A stretch of DNA of 64,000 nt from Clostridium pasteurianum BC1 (GCF_000389635.1 NC_021182.1:434001-498000); one strand, 5' to 3'; counted from the first letter of the stretch, positions 1 to 7,903 are shown. The notes: generated by a model not told the origin, from the letters alone. Numbers and translations: made by a program.

Positions 1-347
1 GGGTTGAAATGCTATTGAGCCTCGAAATTTTGTATATCAGAGGGCTGACGTCTTAATTGGTGCGGAAAGCAACATCACATAGGTCGTAATGGCAAGAACT
101 ATGTGGCACTGCGGGGTCAAAGGGCCAATCATGCTTTACATCGTGGTTAATTATCAACTGGGGAGAGCCTGCCGTTTCTTAGTAATAAGTATGACAGACA
201 ACAATAAAACGGAGAATGTCAAATGAACGACAGGCAGTCGGATAGTCTCATAGTACCGCTGAAACTGGGTAATGCCAGTGGAGGGAAGGGGATTACATAA
301 TAACAATCTTTCTGAGGACACATCATCTGTACTCAGGGACAGGAGAA

Positions 348-1646
348 ATGATGGAAACAAAATTAGAAAGAATAGCAGAAATATCAGCAAAGACTCGAAA
401 GCCAGAATTTACTTCGCTATATCATCATATTAATGATGGTATGCTAAGACAGTGCCACAAAGAACTAGATGGAAATAAGGCAGTAGGCATTGATAGAGTT
501 ACAAAAACAAAATACGAAGTAAATCTAGAAGAAAATATATCTAATTTAGTAAAACGGTTAAAGAATAAGTCATACAAACCTTTACCATCATTAAGAGTAT
601 TCATACCGAAAGGTAATGGAAAAATGCGACCATTAGGAATTGCATCCTATGAAGATAAGATGGTGCAACTAGCAGTAAAGAAGATACTGGAAGCAATCTA
701 TGAACCAAGATTTTTGAGAAATATGCATGGTTTCAGACCGAGACGAGGTTGTCATGATGCTATCAAGGAAGTTTATAACGGAATGTATCATGGAAAGATA
801 AACTACATTGTTGATTCGGACATCAAAGGCTTCTTTAACCACATGAGTCATGAATGGATAATGAAATTTTTGGGAGTATACATAAAAGACCCAAATCTCC
901 TATGGCTGATTAATAAATACTTGAAAGCTGGGGTAATAACTGAGGGCGTATTTGAAGAAAGTACAGATGGTTCTGCTCAAGGGAATATCATAAGCCCAAT
1001 AATAGCAAATATTTATATGCATAACGTTCTAATGTTGTGGTATAAGATTGTTATTACAAAAGAAACAAAGGGAGATAGCTTTTTGACAGTTTATGCAGAT
1101 GATTTTATAGCAGGATTCCAGTACAAATGGGAAGCTGAGAAATACTACGGTGAACTCAAGAAAAGAATGGGAAAATTCAATCTAGAGATGGAAGATAGTA
1201 AAAGTAGATTACTGGAGTTTGGTAAATTTGCAGAAGGAAACCGGAAAGCAAGGGGAGAAGGTAAACCAGAAACATTTGATTTCTTAGGATTTACATTTTA
1301 CTGTGGAAGAAGTCGCAGAGGATATCCATGTGTCATGTTACAAACAAGTAGAAAGAAATTTAGACAAAAGCTAAAAGACACTAAAAAGTGGCTGTACGAG
1401 AATAGAACTATGCCAGTTAAGGAAATGATAAAGGCATTAAACCTCAAATTGGTTGGGCATTATAGGTACTATGGTGTATCTTTTAATGGTAAGATGATAA
1501 CAAACTTTTTGCATAGAGTACAGCAATTTCTAAGTAAGACACTGAATAGGCGAAGCGATAAGAAAAGCTACAGCTGGGATGGATATATAGAAATGTTGAA
1601 ATATTATCCTTTAGCGAAACCAAAGATATATTTTAAATTGTTTTAA
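348..1646 (+). CDS. ltrA: Group II intron reverse transcriptase/maturase (LtrA type)
   Basis: This 432-aa protein is the intron-encoded reverse transcriptase and maturase, which helps the intron RNA fold and splice and copies it into DNA during retrohoming. The catalytic YADD box lies at roughly residue 250 (TVYADDF), preceded by the RT palm motifs (GKMRPLGI, HGFRPRRGCHDA, DIKGFFNH, QGNIISPIIANIYM). The C-terminal part has the maturase (X) domain features (FDFLGFTF, VGHYRYYGV). No HNH endonuclease motif follows, and the length is typical of endonuclease-less bacterial intron RTs. It lies inside the intron, in domain IV. The RT blocks are intact, with no frameshift seen. Confidence 0.96.
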   Translation: MMETKLERIAEISAKTRKPEFTSLYHHINDGMLRQCHKELDGNKAVGIDRVTKTKYEVNLEENISNLVKRLKNKSYKPLPSLRVFIPKGNGKMRPLGIASYEDKMVQLAVKKILEAIYEPRFLRNMHGFRPRRGCHDAIKEVYNGMYHGKINYIVDSDIKGFFNHMSHEWIMKFLGVYIKDPNLLWLINKYLKAGVITEGVFEESTDGSAQGNIISPIIANIYMHNVLMLWYKIVITKETKGDSFLTVYADDFIAGFQYKWEAEKYYGELKKRMGKFNLEMEDSKSRLLEFGKFAEGNRKARGEGKPETFDFLGFTFYCGRSRRGYPCVMLQTSRKKFRQKLKDTKKWLYENRTMPVKEMIKALNLKLVGHYRYYGVSFNGKMITNFLHRVQQFLSKTLNRRSDKKSYSWDGYIEMLKYYPLAKPKIYFKLF

Positions 1647-1665
1647 CTGTGAATGTTATTATGAG

Positions 1666-1738
1666 GAGCCGTATGCGGGAAAGCCGCACGTACGGATTCT
1701 GTGAGGGGCTTACATTGTAAGGTGTAAGTCTACTCGAC
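1666..1738 (+). ncRNA. Group II intron domains V and VI
   Basis: Domain V is the 34-base hairpin at 1666-1699 (starts GAGCCGTATGCGGG, GAAA-type tip, ends CGTACGGATTC), the catalytic core of group II introns. Domain VI follows (1701-1738), a hairpin with paired arms GGCTTACA and TGTAAGTC that should carry the branch-point adenosine. The intron 3' end is inferred at CTACTCGAC. Confidence 0.85.
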
Positions 1739-2018
1739 TGTATATTGTTTATTTTTATCTATAATTTTAGTTTTATATTAAAATGTGTATTTGACTTTTG
1801 CAGTTTATGTATTACACTAATTTTTTCAATAAAACAAGGCTTAGATATTATATGATTTTTAATGCTAAACGTATATTTTGATGATGAGTATTATTTTATT
1901 AATAAAAAATAAAATTATTTATAATATAGTGAATATATAATATAAATTGTGGTAATAATTAAAAGGTGATGAAAATTATTCATTATATTCCCCTAAATTT
2001 TAATATATAATTTGAAAA
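1739..2018. other. AT-rich stretch without a gene
   Basis: Very AT-rich sequence after the intron. I see no ORF with a ribosome binding site and no structured RNA here; it ends at the terminator at 2019. Confidence 0.5.
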
Positions 2019-2055
2019 GGGTACACTGTGCTAGAGTGTACCTCTTGTTTTTTTA
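2019..2055 (+). terminator. Intrinsic terminator
   Basis: Perfect stem GGTACACT/AGTGTACC followed closely by a run of seven T. It would end transcription coming from the intron or from an interrupted gene to the left. Confidence 0.7.
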
Positions 2056-2240
2056 TGCAGATAAAAAGAAATTATAGCTGCTGAAGGATAACAATTTATA
2101 CACTGATTATTTATTAAATAAGGAAAATTAATATTTATTACAGAAAAATTTTGTGTTAAATTTCTTACGATATTCATCAATTCTAGGATTTTGCATACTT
2201 TAGGCATAATATGGGTGGGGTAATATACTCAAAAAACAAT

Positions 2241-2290
2241 AAAATAGTCTGAGTAAGCTTCATAAAAAGAAGTTTATCCAGACTATTTTA
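2241..2290 (-). terminator. Intrinsic terminator after the Cys/Met-rich peptide
   Basis: Long inverted repeat with outer arms AAAATAGTCTG and CAGACTATTTT. Read on the minus strand it is followed by a T-rich tail (TTGTTTTTT), so it ends the minus-strand unit that includes the peptide at 2371-2517. Symmetry would let it act in both directions. Confidence 0.75.
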
Positions 2291-2370
2291 CAACTAGCTA
2301 TGTTTTATTTTACACAAATCTATATTTTAAATATTGTAAATTAAACCTTATGTTTATTATAAAATAAGAA

Positions 2371-2517
2371 TTAGCAGCAGCAAACTGGAGTATTATTCAT
2401 GCACATTACAGCAGTACATCCACATTCCATCATGCTCATCATGCAATCACAACATCGTTGAATCATAGAACACATCATTTCATCTCCGCTAGTCCAAGTC
2501 ATGCACATAATTTTCAT
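2371..2517 (-). CDS. 48-aa Cys/Met-rich peptide
   Basis: Reading the minus strand from ATG at 2517 gives a 48-residue peptide with about 11 Cys and 12 Met. It begins MKIMCMTW, contains CCDCMM and CGC, and ends VCCC. No family is recognised. Cys/Met clusters of this density are seen in metallothionein-like and Cu(I)-binding peptides; sulfur storage or a modified peptide are other options. The start has only a weak upstream purine stretch (AAGAG). A well-placed AAGGAAGG site serves the overlapping 18-aa frame that starts at 2545. A terminator follows at 2290-2241 and a possible promoter with a palindrome lies upstream. It is too short for ordinary ORF calling, so coding status rests on composition and context. 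Confidence 0.6.
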   Translation of the reverse strand: MKIMCMTWTSGDEMMCSMIQRCCDCMMSMMECGCTAVMCMNNTPVCCC

Positions 2518-2545
2518 TTAATAAATTTACTCTTAATGATCTCAT
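2489..2545 (-). other. 18-codon leader ORF overlapping the Cys/Met-rich frame
   Basis: ATG at 2545 has the best ribosome binding site of the locus (AAGGAAGGTG). It encodes a short basic-to-acidic peptide (MRSLRVNLLNEN...) ending at TAG 2489, overlapping the first 29 bases of the Cys/Met frame in another phase. It may be a translationally coupled leader, or the two may be one gene joined by a frameshift. Sequence alone does not decide. Confidence 0.45.
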
Positions 2546-2594
2546 GTTTACACCTTCCTTAAACTAATAGAATTTCTTATTAATTGCATTTTAT

Positions 2595-2623
2595 TCCATA
2601 TTAGTATTAACGTTAAGTGTAAA
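2595..2623 (-). promoter_or_regulatory. Possible promoter with TTAACGTTAA palindrome
   Basis: On the minus strand a TTTACA hexamer is followed after 17 bases by a weak TATGGA -10-like hexamer. The spacer holds the perfect palindrome TTAACGTTAA (2607-2616). A palindrome within the spacer is the layout used by MerR-type regulators, which often control metal genes. The -10 match is poor, so this is tentative. Confidence 0.35.
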
Positions 2624-2693
2624 ATTGAATATTACATTATGAAGTTTTAATTGATAAATTGATATAACTCCATGGTTAAGATTATCACAGTTT

Positions 2694-2912
2694 TTATATT
2701 CCACTTCCATTAAGAAAGTCATCATATTTCTTTTTCTTTACTTGTTCTACTGCTTTTGCGTAAGCTCTGCTGTAGAGTTCTTGCATAGCAGAAATTTCTC
2801 GCTCAGTTAGGCCGCTATAAAAAGTTTTAGGACAAATTACAAAAGTTTCCTCTTGTTTAGAATTTTCAAAGTTATCATTGAGAATGTTTAAAAACCTGTT
2901 TCCAATATCCAT
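2694..2912 (-). CDS. Hypothetical 72-aa protein
   Basis: A small soluble protein of 72 residues with a clear ribosome binding site (GGAGG, 8 bases before ATG). It is mixed polar, with a predicted helical, Lys-rich C-terminal half (AYAKAVEQVKKKKYDDF). I do not recognise a family. It is the first ORF downstream of the SAM-I riboswitch (3079-3272), with repeat copy A in between. If the riboswitch reads through, this protein and perhaps the Cys/Met-rich peptide would be S-adenosylmethionine controlled. No terminator is seen between 2694 and 2545. Confidence 0.65.
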   Translation of the reverse strand: MDIGNRFLNILNDNFENSKQEETFVICPKTFYSGLTEREISAMQELYSRAYAKAVEQVKKKKYDDFLNGSGI

Positions 2913-2957
2913 TTAAAATACCTCCATTTTATTTAAAGTTTTAAGATTAAACTAATA

Positions 2958-3080
2958 TCAATGAATCTTACTTAGTTGGAGTTTGTATTCCCACTAAGTT
3001 TAGATGAATTATCCAGGAACGTGTGGCTGTTATCTCCACATCCTAAAGGTGGAGTGTTATAGCTACTAGTTATCGGATAA
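2958..3080 (-). repeat. Structured repeat, copy A (short type)
   Basis: Minus-strand copy of the dispersed element: TTATCCGATAACTAG, then stem and loop closed by CTCC/GGAG, then CACGTTCCTGGATAA and a tail hairpin (CTTAGTGGGA / TCCAACTAAG) ending ATTCATTGA. Its first bases overlap the T-run of the SAM riboswitch terminator. Its 3' end is 45 bases before the start of the 72-aa gene. Confidence 0.85.
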
Positions 3081-3272
3081 AAAGCAAAAGCTACTTTTCC
3101 TATGAGAAAAGTAGCTTTTGGGTTATAAAAAAACCTTATACTAATACTACAGTTCTCATCTTCCAGAATAATTATATTCTGTAGGAATTGACACCGATAC
3201 ATTTAAATAATGCCGGTTGTCGGGCTTCAAAGGGCCGATCCCTCCACCACTCTTGATAAGAGTCAAGAATAT
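3079..3272 (-). promoter_or_regulatory. SAM-I (S-box) riboswitch with terminator
   Basis: Read on the minus strand, 3264-3153 matches the S-box aptamer: CTTATCAAGAG, GGTGGAGGGA, GGCCC, GAAGCCCG.CAACC, then GGTGTCAATTCC, and the closing AGATGAGA that pairs with the first strand. The expression platform is a strong hairpin (AAAAGCTACTTTTC and its complement, 3085-3120) with a T-run at 3084-3079. High S-adenosylmethionine should terminate transcription. S-boxes normally control methionine and cysteine genes. Here the first downstream ORF is an unrecognised 72-aa protein, and a repeat element begins at the T-run. Confidence 0.93.
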
Positions 3273-3440
3273 TAAGTTTTCAAAATATTTTGTTAAGTAA
3301 TTATTTTACATATTATAACACTATATATTGCTTAATGTCAAGAGAAAATTGAAGGTGATAAATTGCTAATTATCTAGAATTAGGAAGTACAGATAATCAA
3401 TAAGTTAGAATGAAAAATTATTAATCATATGTTTCAGTAC

Positions 3441-4070
3441 CTAATTAGTTGAATTGTCAATGGAGTTTTCAGGTATACATATATGTATTTTCTTATATAA
3501 AAAAGTGCTTGTACCCTTATCTAGATATACATCTACATAAATATCATTAACACTTTTGACGATTATATTGCTCGACGTTAATTCGTAAACTTTGTAACTA
3601 TTCACTTCTTCGTATTTGGGACTGTTTGCATAATAATTATTTTCTTCTATTTCTATTGATGCAGCATCATAATTTTGTAATGATCCATTTACATTAATCA
3701 TATATTCTTTTTTGTTATCTATATAACTTTCTTTTACATAAATATTCTTTTTATTATTTGAAGACGATATAGGTTTTATATTATAACTATTTAAAACTTC
3801 AGTTTCAATTACATATCCTTTACTCCCTAAATTCCATATTAAAAAAGGAAGAATAAAAGTTATAAAAAAAATTCCTACACAGGCAATGAAAATGTCTATT
3901 ATGAGAAATTGGCACATTTTTTTATATTTATAATTGAGAGTAAAATTCTTTTTGATTATTTTATTATTTTGCCAATTGAATAATAGGATAACTGGTATAA
4001 TAATTATTATAGATAGGTACATAAAAGTTATCAAGTAGCATCTCACCCTTTGTTCTCTATTTACTATCAA
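3441..4070 (-). CDS. Hypothetical membrane protein with extracytoplasmic domain
   Basis: Up to 209 residues. Two hydrophobic segments (about residues 13-30 and 52-80) are followed by a polar, Asn/Ser/Lys-rich domain of about 125 residues that is probably outside the membrane. A TTG at 4034 (codon 13) is preceded by AAAGGGTGAG at good spacing and is the more likely start; the ATG at 4070 lacks a clear binding site. No family is recognised. It stands alone between repeat copies A and B, which lie in opposite orientation on either side. The SAM riboswitch starts about 170 bases after its stop codon. Confidence 0.6.
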   Translation of the reverse strand: MIVNREQRVRCYLITFMYLSIIIIIPVILLFNWQNNKIIKKNFTLNYKYKKMCQFLIIDIFIACVGIFFITFILPFLIWNLGSKGYVIETEVLNSYNIKPISSSNNKKNIYVKESYIDNKKEYMINVNGSLQNYDAASIEIEENNYYANSPKYEEVNSYKVYELTSSNIIVKSVNDIYVDVYLDKGTSTFLYKKIHICIPENSIDNSTN

Positions 4071-4239
4071 TAAAACTTAATTTTATTTTGATTATATATT
4101 AAAGTGTAGGCATATTCAATATTAAAGAATAAATGTTTGTTGAAAAATGTAATTTTAGTGAGATATAACAAAATTCTAATAAAAAGATTAACAAAAATGT
4201 CATTTCATAATAGGGGATTTAAAGGATGTTATATGAAAA

Positions 4240-4362
4240 TTATCCGATGACTAGCCGTTGTAACACTCCAAATTCTAAATGTGGAGATAACATCGGCACG
4301 TCCCTGGATAATTCATCTAAACTCAGTGAGAATACAAACTCCCACTGAGTAAGATTCATTGA
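4240..4362 (+). repeat. Structured repeat, copy B (short type)
   Basis: TTATCCGATGACTA, then paired GCCGTTGT/ACATCGGC and CTCC/GGAG around a short loop, then ACGTCCCTGGATAA and a tail hairpin (CTCAGTGAG / CCCACTGAG) ending ATTCATTGA. The element ends 26 bases before the mocA start, in the same direction, so it would lie in the mocA leader. Confidence 0.88.
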
Positions 4363-4388
4363 CAATATGGTAAAGACAAGGTGATATA

Positions 4389-4976
4389 ATGAAAATAACT
4401 GCTATAATTATGGCTTCTGGTTATTCTAGGAGAATGGGTGAAAATAAGCTGTTATTAAAATGTAAAGATAAAACTTTTATTCAGCATACTTTAGATAAAG
4501 TTAAAAAATGTGATTTTTACAGTAGAATAATTGTAGCAAGAGATAAAGCCATAGTTGAATTAGCTGAGAGTTTAGATTTTAAGACTGTAAAAAATAAACG
4601 GGCGGATAAAGGTCAAAGCGAAGCTATAAAGCTTGGATTGAATAATTCACCTATTAGTGATGGGTATATGTTTTTTACGTCAGATCAGCCTCTCCTGGAT
4701 ATTGAAACTATTGAACTTCTAATGGATACTTTTAATAAGAACAATAATAGTATAATTGTTCCTAGATTTAAAGGCAGAAAGGGAAGTCCTGTAATATTCT
4801 CATCTAAATTTTTAAAAGAATTAACACAACTTCAAGGGGATACAGGTGGGAAAAAGATTATTAATGCTCACAAGGAATCCATAATATTTGTGGAAGTTAA
4901 AAAAGAAGAAGTACTTATGGATGTTGATACATGGGAAGATTATTATGACTTAAATAGGTTTGGGAAAAATTTATAA
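4389..4976 (+). CDS. mocA: Molybdenum cofactor nucleotidyltransferase (MocA/MobA-like)
   Basis: 195-aa member of the MobA-like NTP transferase family. MocA adds CMP to molybdopterin to make the cytosine dinucleotide cofactor used by xanthine-dehydrogenase-type enzymes. The nucleotide-binding signature is at the N-terminus (IIMASGYSRRMGENKLLL), with QP(L)LDIET near residue 100 and GRKGSPVIF near residue 135, as in the family. AAGGTGATATA gives the binding site. It heads a locus with yqeB and three xanthine dehydrogenase-type subunits, so a cofactor role fits. Repeat copy B lies in its leader. Assignment to MocA rather than MobA rests on context. Confidence 0.87.
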   Translation: MKITAIIMASGYSRRMGENKLLLKCKDKTFIQHTLDKVKKCDFYSRIIVARDKAIVELAESLDFKTVKNKRADKGQSEAIKLGLNNSPISDGYMFFTSDQPLLDIETIELLMDTFNKNNNSIIVPRFKGRKGSPVIFSSKFLKELTQLQGDTGGKKIINAHKESIIFVEVKKEEVLMDVDTWEDYYDLNRFGKNL

Positions 4977-5030
4977 AATATCTATTGGAATAGTTATATG
5001 TTAAAAACAATAGGAAAAGGATGATAAATT

Positions 5031-5843
5031 TTGTTTAGTGAAATTGTTGTAGTGAGAGGCGGAGGAGATATTGCATCAGGTACAATACAAAAATTATATA
5101 GAAGTGGCTTCAGAGTTTTAGTTTTAGAAATAGAAAAACCCAGTTCTATTAGAAGAAAGGTGTGCTTTGGTGAAGCGGTATATGAAAACAGAATTACTAT
5201 AGAGGAAATAACCGCAGTTAAGGTAAGAAATAAAGATGAAATATTTGAAGCTTGGAGAGAAGATATTATTCCTGTGGTAATAGATCCTAAGGGTAAGTAC
5301 ATAGATTTATTAAGACCAGAAATTGTGGTGGATGCCATACTGGCTAAAAAAAACTTAGGAACAAATAGGAATATGGCCCCGTGTACCATTGCTCTTGGAC
5401 CTGGTTCTGAAGCAGGTTCAGATGTAGATATAGTTGTAGAGACCAACAGAGGGCACGATTTGGGAAGATTAATATTTCATGGAAAAGCGGCGGAAAATAC
5501 AGGTGTACCTGGAGTAATAGCAGGATATTCAAAGGAACGTGTAATATACAGCCCTACCAGTGGCATTATTAATAACATAAGAGACATTGGGGATATAGTT
5601 AAAAAAGAAGATATATTAGCCTATATAGGTAACAAAACTGTAAGAGCTACTATAAATGGTGTGTTAAGAGGAATAATAAAAAATAAAACAGAGGTTTTTA
5701 AAGGTTTAAAAATTGCAGATATTGATCCAAGGCTTTCAGAAGTAAAAAATTGTTTTACTATTTCAGATAAAGCTAGAAATATTGGGGGAGCTGTACTGGA
5801 ATCAATATTATATATGAAAAGAACAGGAAAATTATCAAATTAA
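5031..5843 (+). CDS. yqeB: YqeB-family selenium-dependent molybdenum hydroxylase accessory protein
   Basis: 270-aa protein of the YqeB (EF2563-like) family, a marker of selenium-dependent molybdenum hydroxylases. The exact biochemical step is not established. A Rossmann-like N-terminus (VVRGGGDIASGTIQKLY) is visible, then GPGSEAG and GRLIFHGKA in the middle. A TTG start is used, preceded by AAAGGATGA. It follows mocA by 54 bases, probably in one transcript that ends at the hairpin at 6164-6207. The partner yqeC and selD are not in this window. Its presence suggests that the downstream hydroxylase carries a labile selenium cofactor. Confidence 0.88.
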   Translation: MFSEIVVVRGGGDIASGTIQKLYRSGFRVLVLEIEKPSSIRRKVCFGEAVYENRITIEEITAVKVRNKDEIFEAWREDIIPVVIDPKGKYIDLLRPEIVVDAILAKKNLGTNRNMAPCTIALGPGSEAGSDVDIVVETNRGHDLGRLIFHGKAAENTGVPGVIAGYSKERVIYSPTSGIINNIRDIGDIVKKEDILAYIGNKTVRATINGVLRGIIKNKTEVFKGLKIADIDPRLSEVKNCFTISDKARNIGGAVLESILYMKRTGKLSN

Positions 5844-5881
5844 AATAAAAATTATCAAAATAATATTAATTATCATAAAGA

Positions 5882-6122
5882 TAAACAGAGTTCTAAGTAT
5901 CAGTATTTTTGATACTTAGAAATCGTTGTCCTTTAGGGTAAATCGTTATCCAGGGACGTAGCCACTCTTTACTCCCACGTGAAGAAAAGCAGAGAACCAA
6001 AATCTTCGATTTTGTGTGAATCGCTTTCACAGAGTGCAAGTAGAGAGCCAAAATTTTTAATTTTGTGCGAATCACTTTCACAGAGTGCAATGAGAGTACT
6101 AGAGTGGGTAGTCATCGGGTAA
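5882..6122 (-). repeat. Structured repeat, copy C (long type with two inserted units)
   Basis: Minus-strand copy. The outer stem is TTACCC (variant) with GATGACTA, the second stem CCACTCT/AGAGTGG, then CTACGTCCCTGGATAACGATTT and a terminal hairpin (AGTATCA/TGATACT) ending AACTCTGTTTA. The apical part holds two tandem ~50-base units (each with a CAAAAT..ATTTTG hairpin and a TGTGAAT..TTTCACA-like hairpin), lying opposite to the element. Its 3' end faces the yqeB stop codon 38 bases away. Confidence 0.85.
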
Positions 6123-6163
6123 ATATAAAATATGACAAATTAAATAGTTAAATGCTAGAGAAG

Positions 6164-6207
6164 CAGGTCTTAATTTAATAAAATGATAAAAAAAGATCTG
6201 TTTTTTT
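6164..6207 (+). terminator. Probable terminator of mocA-yqeB
   Basis: CAGGTCTT pairs with AAGATCTG across a long AT-rich loop and is followed by seven T. It would end the upstream unit just before the sigma-54 promoter. The long loop makes it moderate. Confidence 0.5.
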
Positions 6208-6210
6208 AAT

Positions 6211-6226
6211 TGGCACAAAGATTGCT
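6211..6226 (+). promoter_or_regulatory. Sigma-54 (RpoN) promoter
   Basis: TGGCAC, five bases, then TTGCT matches the -24/-12 consensus of sigma-54 promoters (TGGCAC-N5-TTGCW) with exact spacing. It lies about 90 bases before the amidohydrolase start at 6317 and likely drives the operon to 16967. Such promoters need an enhancer-binding ATPase; none is encoded in the window. Confidence 0.82.
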
Positions 6227-6316
6227 TTATAGTATAGGTATCTGCTTAAAAATATCATTTAGGTTTTTGAGTTGGAAATGTTTTTAACGCTTTAATAATA
6301 TAAAGTAGGTGATTAA

Positions 6317-7903
6317 ATGAATAAGGTCCTTATAAAAAATGGATTAATAATAGATGGTACAGGTAAAGAGAGATTTTCTGCTGATATACTTATATCCGGT
6401 GAGAATATTGATAAAATTGGCAGCAAAGAGAAAATTGAGGCTGATTATATAATAGATGCTGGAGGTAAAATAGTTTGTCCTGGCTTTATAGATACTCATA
6501 GTCATTCTGATTTGAAAGTATTGATAGATGGATATATAGAGCCAAAGGTTAGACAGGGTATAACTACAGAACTTCTTGGTCAGGATGGCATTTCTATGGC
6601 ACCACTTCCAAAGGAATATATAAGTTCCTGGAGAAAAAACTTAGCAGGACTTGATGGAGATAGCGATAAACTCTCCTGGGATTGGGAGAATACTGAGGGT
6701 TACCTTAACTTATTAGAAAAATCAGGTGCTGGTCCCAATATGGCATACCTTGTTCCTCATGGAAATATAAGAATGGAAGCTATGGGCCTTAGTAATAAAA
6801 GGCCAACCGTTGAAGATATAGAAAAAATGAAAGCTATAACGGAAAGAGAGCTAAAAGCTGGGGCAGTGGGCTTATCTTCTGGGCTTATATATATGCCTTG
6901 TGCCTATGGAGATACCGAGGAGATAATTGAGCTTTGCAAGGTTGTGGCAAAACATGACAAAGTTTTTGTAGTACATCAGAGAAGTGAAGCTGATACTATA
7001 GTGGAATCCATGAAGGAAATAATAAGAATAGGAAGAGAAAGCGGCGTAAAAATTCATTTTTCTCATTTTAAAGTTTGTGGAAAAAAGAACTGGGATAAAA
7101 TTGATGAAATGTTGAAGCTTTTAGATGAGGCAAAAGCGGAGGGAATAAGAGTATCCTTTGATCAATATCCCTATGCAGCAGGAAGTACAATGCTTGGAGT
7201 AATACTGCCTCCTTGGGTTCACGATGGAGGTACAGATAAGCTCTTAAAGAGACTGCAGGATAGAGAATTAAGAAAAAAGATGATTTATGATATAGAAAAT
7301 GGTATACCTGGATGGGATAATTTCATAGACTTTGCAGGTATTGATAATATATATGTAACCAGCGTTAAAACTGAGAAAAATAAGGATTGCATAGGAAAAA
7401 ATCTTAATGAAATAGGAAAACTTAGAGGAAAAGATGCCTATAATGCTGTCTTTGATTTGCTATATGAAGAGGAAAATGCAGTGGGAATGTACGATTATTA
7501 TGGTAAGGAAGAACATATAGTTAAGTTCATGAAGAGAGAAGAACAGAACGTATGTACAGATGGACTGCTTGCAGGAAAGCCACATCCCAGAGTATATGGC
7601 ACTTTCCCGAGGATATTAGGAAAGTATGTGAGAGAAGAAAAAATTCTTACACTGGAAGAAGCCATATATAAGATGACCTTAAAACCAGCTCAGGTGTTTA
7701 AATTTAAGGATAGAGGAGAACTGGCAGAGGGAAAAAAGGCAGATATAGTAATATTTGATCCTGATACTGTAATAGATAAAGCAAGTTTTATAGAGCCTGG
7801 CCAGTATTCTCATGGAATTGAAACTGTGATTATAAATGGAGAGATAATACTAAATAATGACAAAAGGTCTGATAAGTTAACAGGTAAAGTAATAAGGATA
7901 TAA
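6317..7903 (+). CDS. N-acyl-D-amino-acid deacylase-like amidohydrolase
   Basis: 528-aa metal-dependent amidohydrolase of the D-aminoacylase/D-glutamate deacylase family. These enzymes hydrolyse N-acyl or N-carbamoyl bonds using one or two zinc ions. Visible features: N-terminal composite beta-sandwich start (VLIKNGLIIDGTGKERFSAD), metal motif HSHSD near residue 60 (DTHSHSD), a metal-ligand His region (VHQRSEAD, then HFSHFKVCGKKN), and the C-terminal KPAQVFKFKDRGELAEGKKADIVIF typical of amidohydrolases. It is the first gene after the sigma-54 promoter. In this purine-type locus it may open an acyl or ureido intermediate rather than a D-amino acid derivative; the substrate is not known. Confidence 0.85.
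   Translation: MNKVLIKNGLIIDGTGKERFSADILISGENIDKIGSKEKIEADYIIDAGGKIVCPGFIDTHSHSDLKVLIDGYIEPKVRQGITTELLGQDGISMAPLPKEYISSWRKNLAGLDGDSDKLSWDWENTEGYLNLLEKSGAGPNMAYLVPHGNIRMEAMGLSNKRPTVEDIEKMKAITERELKAGAVGLSSGLIYMPCAYGDTEEIIELCKVVAKHDKVFVVHQRSEADTIVESMKEIIRIGRESGVKIHFSHFKVCGKKNWDKIDEMLKLLDEAKAEGIRVSFDQYPYAAGSTMLGVILPPWVHDGGTDKLLKRLQDRELRKKMIYDIENGIPGWDNFIDFAGIDNIYVTSVKTEKNKDCIGKNLNEIGKLRGKDAYNAVFDLLYEEENAVGMYDYYGKEEHIVKFMKREEQNVCTDGLLAGKPHPRVYGTFPRILGKYVREEKILTLEEAIYKMTLKPAQVFKFKDRGELAEGKKADIVIFDPDTVIDKASFIEPGQYSHGIETVIINGEIILNNDKRSDKLTGKVIRI

Larger units (their letters stand above)
1..1738 (+). mobile_element. Group II intron (3' part, left end probably outside the window)
   Basis: A group II intron is indicated by an intron-type reverse transcriptase (348-1646) followed by a typical domain V hairpin and domain VI ending near CTACTCGAC at about 1738. 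The 347 bases before the ORF are GC-richer than their surroundings and should be domains I-IV. A GTGCG at 60-64 matches the intron 5' consensus, but only 288 bases would then precede the ORF, so the true 5' end may lie left of the window. The sequence after 1738 is AT-rich and shows no clear host gene. The intron is probably a complete retroelement by its ORF; splicing competence cannot be judged here. Confidence 0.85.

Noticed and set aside
60-64. GTGCG as intron 5' end
   Set aside because: Fits the consensus, but leaves only 288 bases for domains I-III; kept only as an option.
2087-2195. Minus-strand 22-codon frame (starts MQNPRIDEYRKKF)
   Set aside because: Protein-like composition but no ribosome site and no match; could be a remnant, not supported.
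3441-3451. Transposon bounded by copies A and B
   Set aside because: A and B face away from each other, but no transposase lies between them; the inverted layout alone does not prove a unit.
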